Shown: positions 31,625 through 41,140, numbered from the stretch's first letter. The stretch is 64,000 bases of DNA from Rhodococcus rhodochrous (GCF_014854695.1 NZ_CP027557.1:5062891-5126890); one strand, 5' to 3'. A program made the numbers and translations. Notes: generated by a model from the sequence alone, not told the origin.

Positions 31625-32098
31625 ATGACGGACCGGGACCGCACACCCGACGGCAGGCCGCAGAACGCGCGTCCGCGCGACGCCCTGGGGCGTCCGTTGC
31701 CGCCGGGCGAAGAAGGCGTCGAACGTGTTCCCGAAGACATCGATCTGGATGTCGAGGAGACCATCGCCGAAGGTCAGCGCCTCCTCGACCACGGTTTTCC
31801 GTTCCACGCCCACGAGGTCTTCGAGGCGATGTGGAAGAAGGCACCACCCGAGGAACGTCCCCTCTGGCAGGGCCTCGCCCAGCTCGCCGTGGGGCTGACC
31901 CACCTGCTCCGGGGCAACCCCACCGGCGCGGCGTCGCTGCTGAAGCAAGGACAGGCGCGGGTGCGGCACTACGAGGACGAACCGCCCTACCGCCTCGACA
32001 TCGACGGCCTCGCGAGTTGGGCCGATCATCTGCTCACCGAGATCGCTCGCGACGAACCGATCCCCGCTCCCCCGACCCCGCGCCTGAGGATGCCCTGA
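31625..32098 (+). CDS. DUF309 domain protein
   Basis: 157 aa. An acidic/polar N-terminal 40 residues is followed by the DUF309 domain: EGQRLLDHGFPFHAHEVFEAMWKKAPPEERPLWQGLAQLAVGLTHLLRGNPTGAASLLKQG (read in parts about 43-105). H-E-V-F-E and W-x-G-L-A-Q are the family marks. The function of the domain is unknown; a TPR-like helical hairpin is predicted for it. The stop codon overlaps the next start (TGATG). Confidence 0.85.
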   Translation: MTDRDRTPDGRPQNARPRDALGRPLPPGEEGVERVPEDIDLDVEETIAEGQRLLDHGFPFHAHEVFEAMWKKAPPEERPLWQGLAQLAVGLTHLLRGNPTGAASLLKQGQARVRHYEDEPPYRLDIDGLASWADHLLTEIARDEPIPAPPTPRLRMP

Positions 32099-32718
32099 TG
32101 CCGATACTGCCCATGTTCCCGCTCGGCACCGCACTGCTTCCCGGATCCGACCTTCCGTTGCGCATCTTCGAGCCGAGATATCAGCAGCTCGTCCAGGACT
32201 GCACGGCATCACCGGACGGCCCTCTCTTCGGGGTCGTCCTCATCGCCCGAGGACACGAAGTGGGCGGAGGCGAGCAACGACACGACGTCGGCACCATCGC
32301 GCGGATCATGGTCGACACCGAGGTCGGTGCGGGTCGTCGCGAACTCGAATGCATTGCAGAGGAACGCATTCGCGTCACCCGATGGCTGCCCGACGACCCC
32401 TATCCCCTCGCGGAGGTGGAGCCCTGGCCCGACACCGATTCGGGACCGGTGGATTTCGCCGAGATCACCGGACCGATGGGCCGGTTGTACGGGGTGCTCG
32501 ACCGTCTCACGGGCGGCCGGGCCCCGCTGCCTCCCGCCACCACCGAACTACCGGAGGATCCGGGGGCGCGACTGTTCGCGCTCGCCCGGTACGTGCCGAT
32601 GGGGGAAGCGGACCGCTATGCGGTTCTCGCCGCGCCGGGTCCGGCCGAACGCATGGCCGTGCTGCTCGAAGCGATCTCCACCGCAGTCGATCTCGCGGAA
32701 TGGAAGTTGAAGGGCTGA
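32098..32718 (+). CDS. LON substrate-binding domain protein
   Basis: 206 aa. Begins LPMFPLGTALLPGSDLPLRIFEPRYQQLVQDC, the pattern of the stand-alone LON N-terminal domain (PF02190), with FGVVLIARG, RHDVGTIARI and ELECIAEERIRVTRWLPDDPYPLAEVE following. There is no ATPase or protease part, so it is not a Lon protease; such proteins probably bind unfolded or peptide substrates. Translationally coupled to the DUF309 gene. Confidence 0.88.
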   Translation: MPILPMFPLGTALLPGSDLPLRIFEPRYQQLVQDCTASPDGPLFGVVLIARGHEVGGGEQRHDVGTIARIMVDTEVGAGRRELECIAEERIRVTRWLPDDPYPLAEVEPWPDTDSGPVDFAEITGPMGRLYGVLDRLTGGRAPLPPATTELPEDPGARLFALARYVPMGEADRYAVLAAPGPAERMAVLLEAISTAVDLAEWKLKG

Positions 32719-32820
32719 GACGCGTGCGCCCGCCCGGTGAGTGGGAGTATCGCCCTTCTGGTCCCATGGTTGCAGGCTAGGGTCCGGGACACCGTTCGTC
32801 CCCGACCGGAAGGCACCCTG

Positions 32821-33303
32821 ATGGACACCGTCGAACAACGGTTGGCCCGGCTCGAAGCTCTCGAAGAGATCAGGATGCTCAAGCATCGCTACTTCCGGGC
32901 GTGCGATGCCAAGGACCCGGACGCGATGCGCAGGTGCTTCGTCGCGCAGGGCGCCGACATCTACTACGGACCGGCGCTGGGTAGCTTCGACGACGCCGAC
33001 GCCCTGGTCGACATCTACTCCCGGATCGCTCTCGAACGGGTCGACGACCGCTACGTCGTGCTCGACATGCATCACGGCATGCATCCGAGCATTCACCTGA
33101 CCGGGCCCGACACCGCGACCGGCGCCTGGACGCTGCGGTTCCGGCAGGTGGATCTGCGTACGCGCACCGAACGGGTCACCGCGCTCGACTACGACGACGA
33201 CTACGTGGTCGAGAACGGCGAATGGAAGATCTCCCGCTGCCACGTGAAGGTGCTGTGGTCGATCCAGCGGGCTCTCACCGACGACGTGGAAGTGGTGCAG
33301 TGA
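32821..33303 (+). CDS. SnoaL-like/NTF2 family protein
   Basis: 160 aa. SnoaL_4-like cone fold: VEQRLARLEALEEIRMLKHRYFRACDAKDPDAM at the start, FDDADALVDIYSRIA, MHHGMHPSIHLTGPDTATGAWTLRFRQVD and YVVENGEWKISRCHVKVLW. The E-I-R-x-L-K-x-R-Y-x-R and the H-H-G pair are common in ring-hydroxylating beta-subunit-like or dehydratase/isomerase members. Substrate unknown. ATG 32821 has GAAGGCACC upstream. It overlaps the SDR start (TGATG), so the two act in one operon and probably one pathway. Confidence 0.82.
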   Translation: MDTVEQRLARLEALEEIRMLKHRYFRACDAKDPDAMRRCFVAQGADIYYGPALGSFDDADALVDIYSRIALERVDDRYVVLDMHHGMHPSIHLTGPDTATGAWTLRFRQVDLRTRTERVTALDYDDDYVVENGEWKISRCHVKVLWSIQRALTDDVEVVQ

Positions 33304-34133
33304 TGGCAGAAGCCAAGGTTGCGCTGGTCACCGGCGCGAGTCGCAGCGTGGGCAAGGGCATCGCGTGCGCGCTCGGCTCCGACGGCTGGACCGTCTACGT
33401 CACCGCGCGCGGTCCCGTCGGTGTCGACGGACCGCTCGACCACACCGCGGCGGAGGTCACCGAACGCGGCGGACGAGGTATCGCCGTGCAGTGCGACCAC
33501 CGCGACGACGCACAGATTCACGAACTGTTCGGCCGGATCGCCGACGAGCAGGACTCCCGCCTCGACCTGCTCGTCAACAACGTGTGGGCGTCACCGCCGG
33601 GGTTCGCAGGTTTCTCCGAACCGTTCTGGAAACGCCCGATCGGCGACTGGGACAGACTGATCGGCGTCGGTCTCCGCGCGCACTACGTCGCCTCCGTCGA
33701 GGCCGCGCAGCTGATGGTGCCACGCAACAACGGGATGATCGTCAACATCTCGTCGTTCGGCACCCGCGGGTACCTGCATTCGGTGCTGTACGGCATCTCG
33801 AAGGCCGGCCTGGACAAGATGGCCGCCGACATGGCCGTCGAACTCAGGGGCACCGGGATGACCACCCTGTCGCTGTGGCCGGGACTGGTGAAGAACGAAG
33901 CCATGCTCGCCCGAGGCATCGACAACTTCGAGGGCTTCTCGTTGGCCAACGCCGAGACACCGGAGTTCATCGGACGGGTGATCGTCGCGCTCGCAGCCGA
34001 CCCCGAGGTGAACGCGCGCAGCGGCCGCACCCTCATCACCGCCGAGACCGCACTCGACTACGGCATCGTGGACGTCGAAGGCAACCAACCCGATTCACAC
34101 CGGGACATCTTCGGAGGCGGGCCGTTGTTCTGA
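33303..34133 (+). CDS. DHRS1-like SDR oxidoreductase
   Basis: 276 aa. TGASRSVGKGIA at about 10-21; QCDHRDDAQ in place of the usual acidic D-V; LVNNVWASPP in place of NNAG; catalytic Ser-Tyr-Lys in NISSFGTRGYLHSVLYGISKAG; and AETALDYGIVDVEG near the C-terminus. The C-D-H-x-D and N-N-(V/A)-(W/Y)-A combination is characteristic of the DHRS1 branch of SDRs. Substrate unknown. The last 39 bases overlap the convergent end of the ABC ATPase gene, an unusually long convergent overlap. Confidence 0.85.
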   Translation: MAEAKVALVTGASRSVGKGIACALGSDGWTVYVTARGPVGVDGPLDHTAAEVTERGGRGIAVQCDHRDDAQIHELFGRIADEQDSRLDLLVNNVWASPPGFAGFSEPFWKRPIGDWDRLIGVGLRAHYVASVEAAQLMVPRNNGMIVNISSFGTRGYLHSVLYGISKAGLDKMAADMAVELRGTGMTTLSLWPGLVKNEAMLARGIDNFEGFSLANAETPEFIGRVIVALAADPEVNARSGRTLITAETALDYGIVDVEGNQPDSHRDIFGGGPLF

Positions 34134-35129
34134 TGGGTGCACGTGGCAGGCGACCTGTCCCCCTCCTGCCACTTCGGTGACAGCCGGTCGACTCTCCCGG
34201 CACACCGGCATGACCAGTGGGCAACGGGTGCTGAAGGCGCACCCTGTCGGCGGGTTCGCCGGATCGGGCAGTTCTCCACTCAGGCGAATGCGCTCTCGGC
34301 GGCGTTGCCGTGCCGGGTCCGGGACGGGGACCGCGGACAGCAATGCTTGCGTGTACGGATGCGCCGGTTCGGTGAACAGACGTTCCGTCGGTCCCCATTC
34401 GACGATTCGCCCGAGATACATCACGGCCGTGGTGTGGGCGATGTGACGCACCACCGCCAGATCGTGCGCTATGAACAGGTAGGCGATGCCCAGTTCCGCG
34501 GAGAGCTGTTCGAGCAGCGCGATGACCTGATTCTGCGTCGAGACGTCGAGCGCGCTGACGGCCTCGTCCGCGATCACCAACTTCGGTTCCACGGCGATGG
34601 CACGCGCGATGGCGATGCGCTGGCGCTGTCCACCGGAGAACTCGTAGGGATACCGATCGGCGTGCTCCGCGCGCAAACCGACCTGCTCGAGCAGCCGACC
34701 GACCTTGCGGCGTCGGTCGTCATCGGAGAGATCGGTATGTACCTGCAGGGGCTCGGCGATCGCATCCCCGACCGTGTGCGAGGGATCCAACGAGGAATAG
34801 GGATCCTGGAAGACCATCTGCATATGGCGTCTGGCGGTGCGGAGTTCACTTCTGCTCAGTGCGGTCACGTCTACACCGTCGAGCACGACGGATCCCTGAG
34901 CGACATCGACGAGCCGCAGGATTCCACGGGCCGTCGTCGACTTGCCCGAACCCGACTCACCGACCAAGGCGAACGTTTCACCAGGGAAGATGTCGAAATC
35001 GACCCCATCCACGGCGCGTACTACCTGCTTCCGGCGCGCCGTTCGGCGACCGACGGGGAACTCCACGCGCAGCCCACGCACCGTCAGCAATGGTTGCTTC
35101 GTCTCGACGGCGGTGAGTTCGACGGTCAT
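34095..35129 (-). CDS. ABC transporter ATP-binding protein (DppF/OppF type)
   Basis: 344 aa. Walker A GESGSGKST at about 51-59, signature FSGGQRQRIAIARA, Walker B LVIADEAVSALDVSTQ, H-loop FIAHDLAVVRHIAH; the C-terminal oligopeptide/dipeptide region HPYTQALLSAVPVPDP and CRESRPA-type Cys-rich end (GCAFSTRCP) can bind an Fe-S cluster in some homologues. With DppD it powers a peptide-type importer. ATG 35129 overlaps the dppD stop (ATGA). The C-terminus runs 39 bases into the convergent SDR gene. Confidence 0.92.
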   Translation of the reverse strand: MTVELTAVETKQPLLTVRGLRVEFPVGRRTARRKQVVRAVDGVDFDIFPGETFALVGESGSGKSTTARGILRLVDVAQGSVVLDGVDVTALSRSELRTARRHMQMVFQDPYSSLDPSHTVGDAIAEPLQVHTDLSDDDRRRKVGRLLEQVGLRAEHADRYPYEFSGGQRQRIAIARAIAVEPKLVIADEAVSALDVSTQNQVIALLEQLSAELGIAYLFIAHDLAVVRHIAHTTAVMYLGRIVEWGPTERLFTEPAHPYTQALLSAVPVPDPARQRRRERIRLSGELPDPANPPTGCAFSTRCPLVMPVCRESRPAVTEVAGGGQVACHVHPSEQRPASEDVPV

Positions 35130-36112
35130 CGGTTTCCCTCCAGCATCAGATCGGTCACCCGTGCACAGCGAGACATGCGCTCGTTCTCCAGCACGTGGAG
35201 CGGTATCACGGCATCGCATTCGTCGCGGCGATGCGCACAGCGCGGTCCGAAGCGGCACCCCCTCGGCATCGATCCGGGTGCGGGCGGAGCACCGGGGATG
35301 GTGTGCAGATCGCTGCGACCGTCGATGGTCGGGACCGACCGCAGCAGACCTTGTGTGTACGGGTGCTTCGGAGTCGCGAACAGTTCTTCGGTGCGGGCCT
35401 TCTCCACCACCTGTCCGGCATACATGACCACCACCTCGGTGCACAGATCGGCCACCACCCCGAGATCGTGTGTCACGAACAGCACGCCCATCTCGAACCG
35501 TTCTGCCATGTCCCTGATCAGATCGAGCACCTGAGCCTGGATGGTGACGTCGAGTGCCGTTGTGGGTTCGTCCGCGATGAGGAGGGACGGTTCACACGCG
35601 AGCGCCATCGCGATCATGACCCTCTGACGCATACCGCCCGAGAACTCGTGCGGGTACTGACGCACTCGGCGGGTCGCATTCGGGATACCGACGAGGTCGA
35701 GCACCTCTACGGCGCGCGCCAGTGCCACCTTCCGGTTCACGCCTCGGTGTCGCCGCACCACTTCGGAGATCTGGTCCCCGACCGTGAAGACCGGGTTCAG
35801 ACTCGTCATCGGTTCCTGGAAGATCATCGCGATGTCGTTGCCGCGTACGTCCGCGAGTTCGCGTTCCGGCATCGTCAGCAGATCACGTCCGCGGAACCGG
35901 ATACCTCCGGAGACGATGCGGGACTGATTCGCCGGCAACAGTCGTAGGACGGACGAACAGGTGACAGATTTGCCGGAGCCGGATTCACCGACGAGCCCGA
36001 CGAGTTCGCCGGCCGCCACATCGAAGGAGACGTCCTGCAGGACCGATGTCCAGCCGGAGCCGGTCGCAAATTCGACGCCGAGGCCGTCGACGCGCAGCAA
36101 TGGTTCGGTCAT
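35126..36112 (-). CDS. ABC transporter ATP-binding protein (DppD/OppD type)
   Basis: 328 aa. Walker A GESGSGKSVT, Q-loop IFQEPMTSLNPVFTVGDQI, signature FSGGMRQRVMIAMAL, Walker B LIADEPTTALDVTIQAQ, H-loop FVTHDLGVVAD, and the OppD C-terminal segment HPYTQGLLRSVP followed by GCRFGPRCAHRRDEC (Cys motif). Pairs with the DppF-type ATPase. Overlaps dppC and dppF by 4 bases each. Confidence 0.93.
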   Translation of the reverse strand: MTEPLLRVDGLGVEFATGSGWTSVLQDVSFDVAAGELVGLVGESGSGKSVTCSSVLRLLPANQSRIVSGGIRFRGRDLLTMPERELADVRGNDIAMIFQEPMTSLNPVFTVGDQISEVVRRHRGVNRKVALARAVEVLDLVGIPNATRRVRQYPHEFSGGMRQRVMIAMALACEPSLLIADEPTTALDVTIQAQVLDLIRDMAERFEMGVLFVTHDLGVVADLCTEVVVMYAGQVVEKARTEELFATPKHPYTQGLLRSVPTIDGRSDLHTIPGAPPAPGSMPRGCRFGPRCAHRRDECDAVIPLHVLENERMSRCARVTDLMLEGNR

Positions 36113-37014
36113 CGTTCACTCCGGTTCTCGCGGCCCACCGAGTCACGGATGCCGTCACCGAGGGTGTTGCAGGCCAGAACGGCCAGGATGATCACCAGGG
36201 CCGGAATCACCACCGGCCAGGCCGTGTAGTTCCACGCTTCGCGCCCTTCTGCGAGCATGCGACCCCAACTCGCCTCGGGCGGCTGGACACCCAACCCGAG
36301 AAAACTGAGCGACGACTCGGCGAGCAACGCGAACCCGCACGCCAGGCTGATCTGGACGATCAAAGGGGACAGCGTGTGCGGGAGTACATGCATGCGCACG
36401 ATCCGCGCGGTCGGAGTGCCGATACTGCGGGAGGCCTCGATGAAGGTGCTCTCACGTACTCCGATCACAGCCCCGCGTACCACGCGGAAGAATCTGGGAC
36501 CGAACACAATTCCGATCGCGATCATCGCGTTGGTGAGGTTGGTGCCCATCACGCCGACGATGGCCATCGCGAGCAGCAACGGGGGGAAGCTGAGAAAGGC
36601 ATCGGCGACCCGCGAGAGGATCGTGTCCCACCAGCCGCCGAGGAACCCGGCGATCAGGGCAGGCACGACACCGATGAGCAGTCCGACCGACACCGAGATG
36701 AGCGCCGCCGAGACTGCGACACGCGCACCGTAGAGCAACCGGGACAGCGTGTCACGACCCAGATTGTCGGTGCCGAGCAGATATCCGTCGGACAGTGGAG
36801 GCAGTCGGCGTGCGGTCAGCTCCTGCACGATCGGGTCGTGCGGAGCAATCAGAGGCGCAAGTAGTCCGAGAACCGCGATGAGGACGAGAAAGACGGCAGC
36901 GACCACGGCTCCCGGACGGTTCCGGAATCGGCGAAGGAACCTGTGACGTGGGGATTCGCCGACGGCTACGATCGTGTCGCCTGCCGGCTTCGTCGAGACG
37001 GTGATGTCGCTCAT
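36109..37014 (-). CDS. ABC transporter permease (DppC type)
   Basis: 301 aa. N-terminal cytoplasmic segment, first helix GAVVAAVFLVLIAVLGLLAPLIAP, the DppC marker YLLGTDNLGRDTLSRLLYGARVAVSAALISV, more helices (LLIGVVPALIAGFLGGW, LLLAMAIVGVMG), and the EAA-like coupling segment FIEASRSIGTPTARIVRMHVLPH. Six helices in all. ATG 37014 is inside the dppB stop overlap (ATGA). Confidence 0.93.
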   Translation of the reverse strand: MSDITVSTKPAGDTIVAVGESPRHRFLRRFRNRPGAVVAAVFLVLIAVLGLLAPLIAPHDPIVQELTARRLPPLSDGYLLGTDNLGRDTLSRLLYGARVAVSAALISVSVGLLIGVVPALIAGFLGGWWDTILSRVADAFLSFPPLLLAMAIVGVMGTNLTNAMIAIGIVFGPRFFRVVRGAVIGVRESTFIEASRSIGTPTARIVRMHVLPHTLSPLIVQISLACGFALLAESSLSFLGLGVQPPEASWGRMLAEGREAWNYTAWPVVIPALVIILAVLACNTLGDGIRDSVGRENRSER

Positions 37015-37958
37015 GCGGCGCTCCTTGTTCTCGGATTGAGGTAGCCGTAGGAGATGTCGACGAGCAGACTCATGATCACAGTGGCGAACACACCGAAGAT
37101 CACGACTCCTTGAATGGCGGGCAGGTCTCCGGAGAGCACCGATTGCACCGCGAAATCTCCGAGACCCTTGAGACCGAAGACGGACTCGATGACGGCCGTA
37201 CCGCCGAGCAGGAAGGCGATCTGCATGCCCAGGACGGTCGCCGTCGGGATGAAAGCGTTCTTCAGAGCGTGCTTCCACAGGACACTGCGCCGGCTCAGTC
37301 CCTTCGCTGTGGCAGTACGAACGTAGTCCTGCTGCATCACTTCGATCATGGAACTACGCAATTGGCGTGCGATCTCGGCGGCCGCGGCCAACCCCAGGGC
37401 GATCGCCGGCAACAGCAGGTGGCTGAGCCACGGCCACAACCCCTTTGCGAGCGGGGTGTATCCGGTGGCCGGGAGGGCTCGCAGGGTCAGGGAGAAGACG
37501 AGCACGAGGAGCAGACCCAGGACGAAGTTGGGTGTAGCGACGCCGAGTGTCGACCCCACGCCGGTGGCACGGTCCTGCCAACTTCCGGGCCTGCTTCCTC
37601 CGATGATTCCTGCCGGAATACCCACGAGAAGTGCCACGACCACGGCCACCATCGCCAACGAGAACGTCACCGGCAGACGATCGACGATCATCTCCAACAC
37701 TGGGGCCTGGTACGTGAAACTCGTACCGAGATCGCCACGCACCAGTCCGAACAGGAAGTCGAAGTACTGCACAAGGACCGGTTGGTCGAGGCCGAGCTCC
37801 TCACGGACCGTCTCGATCTGCTGAGGTGTCGCCGACTCTCCGGCGATCCGGTGTGCCGGATCGCCGGGAATCAGGAAGATCAGACCGAAGGTGATGGCCG
37901 TGGCGATCATCAGCAACGGGACGACCGCCAGCAGCCGCTGTCCGATGAGTCGAAACAT
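37011..37958 (-). CDS. ABC transporter permease (DppB type)
   Basis: 315 aa. DppB marks: IGQRLLAVVPLLMIATAITFGLIFLIPGDPA, LVRGDLGTSFTYQAPVLEMI, the loop YVRTATAKGLSRRSVLWKHALKNAFIPTATVLG with the EAA-type coupling helix, and a C-terminal helix ending NPRTRSAA. It forms the channel with the DppC type permease. It lies 66 bases after the first binding-protein gene. Confidence 0.93.
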   Translation of the reverse strand: MFRLIGQRLLAVVPLLMIATAITFGLIFLIPGDPAHRIAGESATPQQIETVREELGLDQPVLVQYFDFLFGLVRGDLGTSFTYQAPVLEMIVDRLPVTFSLAMVAVVVALLVGIPAGIIGGSRPGSWQDRATGVGSTLGVATPNFVLGLLLVLVFSLTLRALPATGYTPLAKGLWPWLSHLLLPAIALGLAAAAEIARQLRSSMIEVMQQDYVRTATAKGLSRRSVLWKHALKNAFIPTATVLGMQIAFLLGGTAVIESVFGLKGLGDFAVQSVLSGDLPAIQGVVIFGVFATVIMSLLVDISYGYLNPRTRSAA

Positions 37959-38024
37959 TCTGTGCTCCTTCGATTCACGATCCGTGTGCGATCACGGTCG
38001 CGAGGCTGTCCGTCGCGCCGTACG

Positions 38025-39563
38025 TCACGGGGCGGCCACTCCGACACCACGCCACTCGTCGACCACCCGATTGGGCTCGTAACCCGAGAGCCGATCCGAT
38101 GCGACGGCACCGAGTTCGGCGAAGGCGATCGGCAGCATTGCCGCGTAATTCATCACCACGGCGTTCACCTCGCCGAGCAGCACCGAGCGCTCCTCGGGGT
38201 CGGTGGCGCGGTTGGCCGCTTCCATGGCTTCCCGGAATCCCGGAATCGCGTCACGGGAAGGATTCTGGGGCGAATCCTGACCGTAGAAGGAGGTCAGCAG
38301 TAGCGAGGGGTCCGCGCGGCCGACGAGCGTGGTGAGAATGGCATCGAGCTCACCGCGATTGAACGCGGGGTTGAGGTCAGTCGGCGTCATGGACCGGATC
38401 TCCATGGTGATACCGACGCGCGCCAGCTGCTCCTGCAGGATCTGCCCGATCATCTGGTTCTCGGGAAGATTGGAAACACCTGCTACGAAGGCGAATCCGT
38501 CCGGCACACCTGCTTCGTCGAGCAGCTGCTTCGCTTTGTCGGGATCGAAGGCGTATTGACCGTCGAGGGCCTCGTTGTGGGCGAAGTAGCCTGCCGGGAA
38601 GTTCTGGCTCGCGGGTTCACCGTGCCCCTCGAGCGCCGTCTCCACGACCGACTCCCGGTCCACTGCGTGGGCCAGCGCCTGTCGTACTTCGAGTTTGCCG
38701 AACTCGCTGCGAGTGCGGTTCAGGTTGAGCACGTAGTTGTTGAGGCTCGTCTGCACGTGCGTCTGCAGGCCCTGTTGTTCGGCAGGGTCGAGCGACATCG
38801 GTGTCGCCATGGCGGCGTCGAGCTGGTCGGAGGCGACCGCGTTCACGCGGGTCTGCGGATCGGTCATGACGACCCACTCGAATTCCGCGGCTTGTACCGC
38901 TTCCCGATCCCAGTAGTCGTCGCGGGCGGCGAAGCGGTACTGGGCACCCGGCTGGGACTGGACCACGGTGTACCGGCCGGCGCCCGCGGGGTCGAGTACG
39001 AGTGCGGCGTCCTTGTCGGGAGTTCCGAAAGCATTGGGGTTGACGATCATTCCCGGAAGGTCCGACAACGTGAGAACGAGTTGCCCGCCCGGACCGTTCA
39101 GGCGGAGCGCTACGGTGTGTGCGTCGACCGCCTCCACAGACTCGACGCCTGCGAGCATCGCGGCCGTGATCGAGTCGGGCTCCAGTGCGCGGCGCAGGTT
39201 TGCCACCACTGCAGGTGCGTCGAGCGGGGTTCCGTCCGCGAAGGTCACGTCCTGACGCAAGTTCAACGTCAGAGTGGAGCCGTCCTCGGAGAACTCCCAG
39301 GATTCAGCGAGCCCGGGCACCGGATCCGCATTTCGATCGCGATGTACCAGTCGGTCGTAGACGAGGTTCAGCATCGTCGAGTCACTGGTGATCCGGGTCT
39401 TGTGGGGATCGAACGACGACGCGCCATACGTCGTGGCATAACGCAGGGTCGCCTGCGGGTCGATCTCTGCGGTGGCGTCGGTTGCTGCCGACGTTCCGCA
39501 GCCGGCGAGAAGCAGTGCGGTCGCGAAGGCAGCAACGACCGAGGCCAGCGATCTACGAGACAT
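38025..39563 (-). CDS. Peptide-type ABC substrate-binding lipoprotein 1
   Basis: 512 aa, family 5 (DppA/OppA). Lipobox LLLAGC near residue 19-24, so it is lipid-anchored. SBP_bac_5 marks: SSFDPHKTRITSDSTMLNLVYDRLVHRD, FADGTPLDAPAVVANLRRALEPDSITAAML, VRQALAHAVDRESVVETALEGHGEPASQNFPAGYFAH and the C-terminal GVGVAAP. Closely similar to the neighbouring binding protein (39596-41140), with the same order of motifs. The ligand may be a peptide, but many members bind other solutes. Confidence 0.9.
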   Translation of the reverse strand: MSRRSLASVVAAFATALLLAGCGTSAATDATAEIDPQATLRYATTYGASSFDPHKTRITSDSTMLNLVYDRLVHRDRNADPVPGLAESWEFSEDGSTLTLNLRQDVTFADGTPLDAPAVVANLRRALEPDSITAAMLAGVESVEAVDAHTVALRLNGPGGQLVLTLSDLPGMIVNPNAFGTPDKDAALVLDPAGAGRYTVVQSQPGAQYRFAARDDYWDREAVQAAEFEWVVMTDPQTRVNAVASDQLDAAMATPMSLDPAEQQGLQTHVQTSLNNYVLNLNRTRSEFGKLEVRQALAHAVDRESVVETALEGHGEPASQNFPAGYFAHNEALDGQYAFDPDKAKQLLDEAGVPDGFAFVAGVSNLPENQMIGQILQEQLARVGITMEIRSMTPTDLNPAFNRGELDAILTTLVGRADPSLLLTSFYGQDSPQNPSRDAIPGFREAMEAANRATDPEERSVLLGEVNAVVMNYAAMLPIAFAELGAVASDRLSGYEPNRVVDEWRGVGVAAP

Positions 39564-39595
39564 GGGATTCCTTCGTTTCTGGGGTGGGCGGCCGG

Positions 39596-41140
39596 TCAGG
39601 AGGAAGCGATACCGACGCCACGCCATTCGTCGATCAACAGGTTCGTCTCGTATCCGACGACCTGGTCGGAGAGCGTCGATCCGAGTTCGAAGAAGACCAA
39701 GGGCACGGTGAGGACGTTGTCCATGGCGGTTTTCGAGACCTCTCCGAGCTTGTCCCCACGGGTCTGCAGGTCGGTCTCGCGGTTGGCGGAGTCGAGCGCC
39801 TCCTGGAAGCCCGGCGCAGTGGTACGGGAGGGGTTCTGAGGCGAATTCTCACCGTAGAGCGCGGACAGCAACAACGCCGGATCGGAACGACCGGTGAAGG
39901 TCGTGAGGAATGCGTCGGCGTCCCCTCGATAGAAGGTCGGTGACGCATCCGACGGGGGCAACGGTTCGAGTTTCATCTCGATGCCGACCTGTGCAAGTTG
40001 TTGTTGCACAATCTGCGCCACCTGCACGTTCTCGGGCAGATTCAGCAGGATGGCCGTGAACGAGAATCCTTCCGGCAGCCCCGCATCGGACAGCAACTGT
40101 CGTGCCCGGTCGGGATCGTACGGATAGTCGTCGGCGAGATCCGGGTCGTACGCGAAGTAGTCCTCCGGAAAATTCTGCGTGGCCGCTTCGGCGTGACCCT
40201 CCATCGCTGTGTCCGCGATGGCCTGGCGGTCGATCGCGTGAGCGATGGCTTTGCGCACGTCGAGGTTGCCGAACTCGCTGCGGTTCCGGTTGAAGTTGAG
40301 CGCCATGTGGTCGAGCCGAAGTGCTGTCTCCACCCGAAGACCCTGCTGTTCGGCTGCGTCGATCGTCAACGGCGTGGTGATTGCGACATCGATGTCCCCT
40401 GCCGACACGGCGCTCAGACGCGCCTGCGGATCGGTCATCACGGTCCAGACGAAGGTTTCGGTGCCGATCGCGTCGGGGTCCCAATAATCAGCTCTGGCGG
40501 TGAACTCGTACTCGGCACCCGGTCGGGACTCCGCGAGGACGTAGCGCCCTGCACCGGCGGGTGTGAGCGCGAGTTGGGTGTCCTTCTCCGGACTTCCGAA
40601 TGCGTCCGGGTCGACGATCATCCCAGCAAGGTCGGACAACGCCAGCACGTACTGCGCGCCCGGACCGTCGAAGGTCAGCACGACCGTGCGGTCGTCCGTT
40701 GCGTCGACCCCGACCACGCCGGCCAGCATGGGTGCCGTGATCGAGTCGGGCTCGAGAGCACGTCGGAGGTTGGCGACCACAGCATCGGCGCCGAGGGCGG
40801 CGCCACTGGAGAAAGCCAGCCCGTCACGCAGGTGGAGTGTCAGCGTGGTCTCGTCGATTTCCCACGACTCGGCGAGCCCTGGGATCGGTTGGCCGGCTGC
40901 GTCACGGTGGACGAGGCGGTCGTAGACCATGTTGAGCATGGTGGCGTCGCTCGTGATCCGCGTCTTGTGCGGATCGAACGACGAGACGCCGAAGACGGTG
41001 GCGTAGTGCAGCGGAAGCGCAGGATCACCGACTCCGGAGTTCTCGGTGGCGGTCGACCCGCATGCGGTGAGCAGCACCGCACAGGTCCCGATCACTGCAC
41101 CCAATGCACGGATCGGCGACCTCCTCGACACAGCAGGCAT
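39596..41140 (-). CDS. Peptide-type ABC substrate-binding lipoprotein 2
   Basis: 514 aa. Lipobox VLLTACGS near 23-28. Matches binding protein 1 through its length: SSFDPHKTRITSDATMLNMVYDRLVHRD, LEPDSITAPMLAGV, AEQQGLRVETALRLDHMALNFNRNRSEFGNLDVRKAIAHAIDRQAI (in parts), NFPEDYFAYD, ending DEWRGVGIASS. It is the first gene of the operon, 32 bases before its paralogue. Tandem binding proteins suggest two ligands for one transporter. Confidence 0.9.
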   Translation of the reverse strand: MPAVSRRSPIRALGAVIGTCAVLLTACGSTATENSGVGDPALPLHYATVFGVSSFDPHKTRITSDATMLNMVYDRLVHRDAAGQPIPGLAESWEIDETTLTLHLRDGLAFSSGAALGADAVVANLRRALEPDSITAPMLAGVVGVDATDDRTVVLTFDGPGAQYVLALSDLAGMIVDPDAFGSPEKDTQLALTPAGAGRYVLAESRPGAEYEFTARADYWDPDAIGTETFVWTVMTDPQARLSAVSAGDIDVAITTPLTIDAAEQQGLRVETALRLDHMALNFNRNRSEFGNLDVRKAIAHAIDRQAIADTAMEGHAEAATQNFPEDYFAYDPDLADDYPYDPDRARQLLSDAGLPEGFSFTAILLNLPENVQVAQIVQQQLAQVGIEMKLEPLPPSDASPTFYRGDADAFLTTFTGRSDPALLLSALYGENSPQNPSRTTAPGFQEALDSANRETDLQTRGDKLGEVSKTAMDNVLTVPLVFFELGSTLSDQVVGYETNLLIDEWRGVGIASS

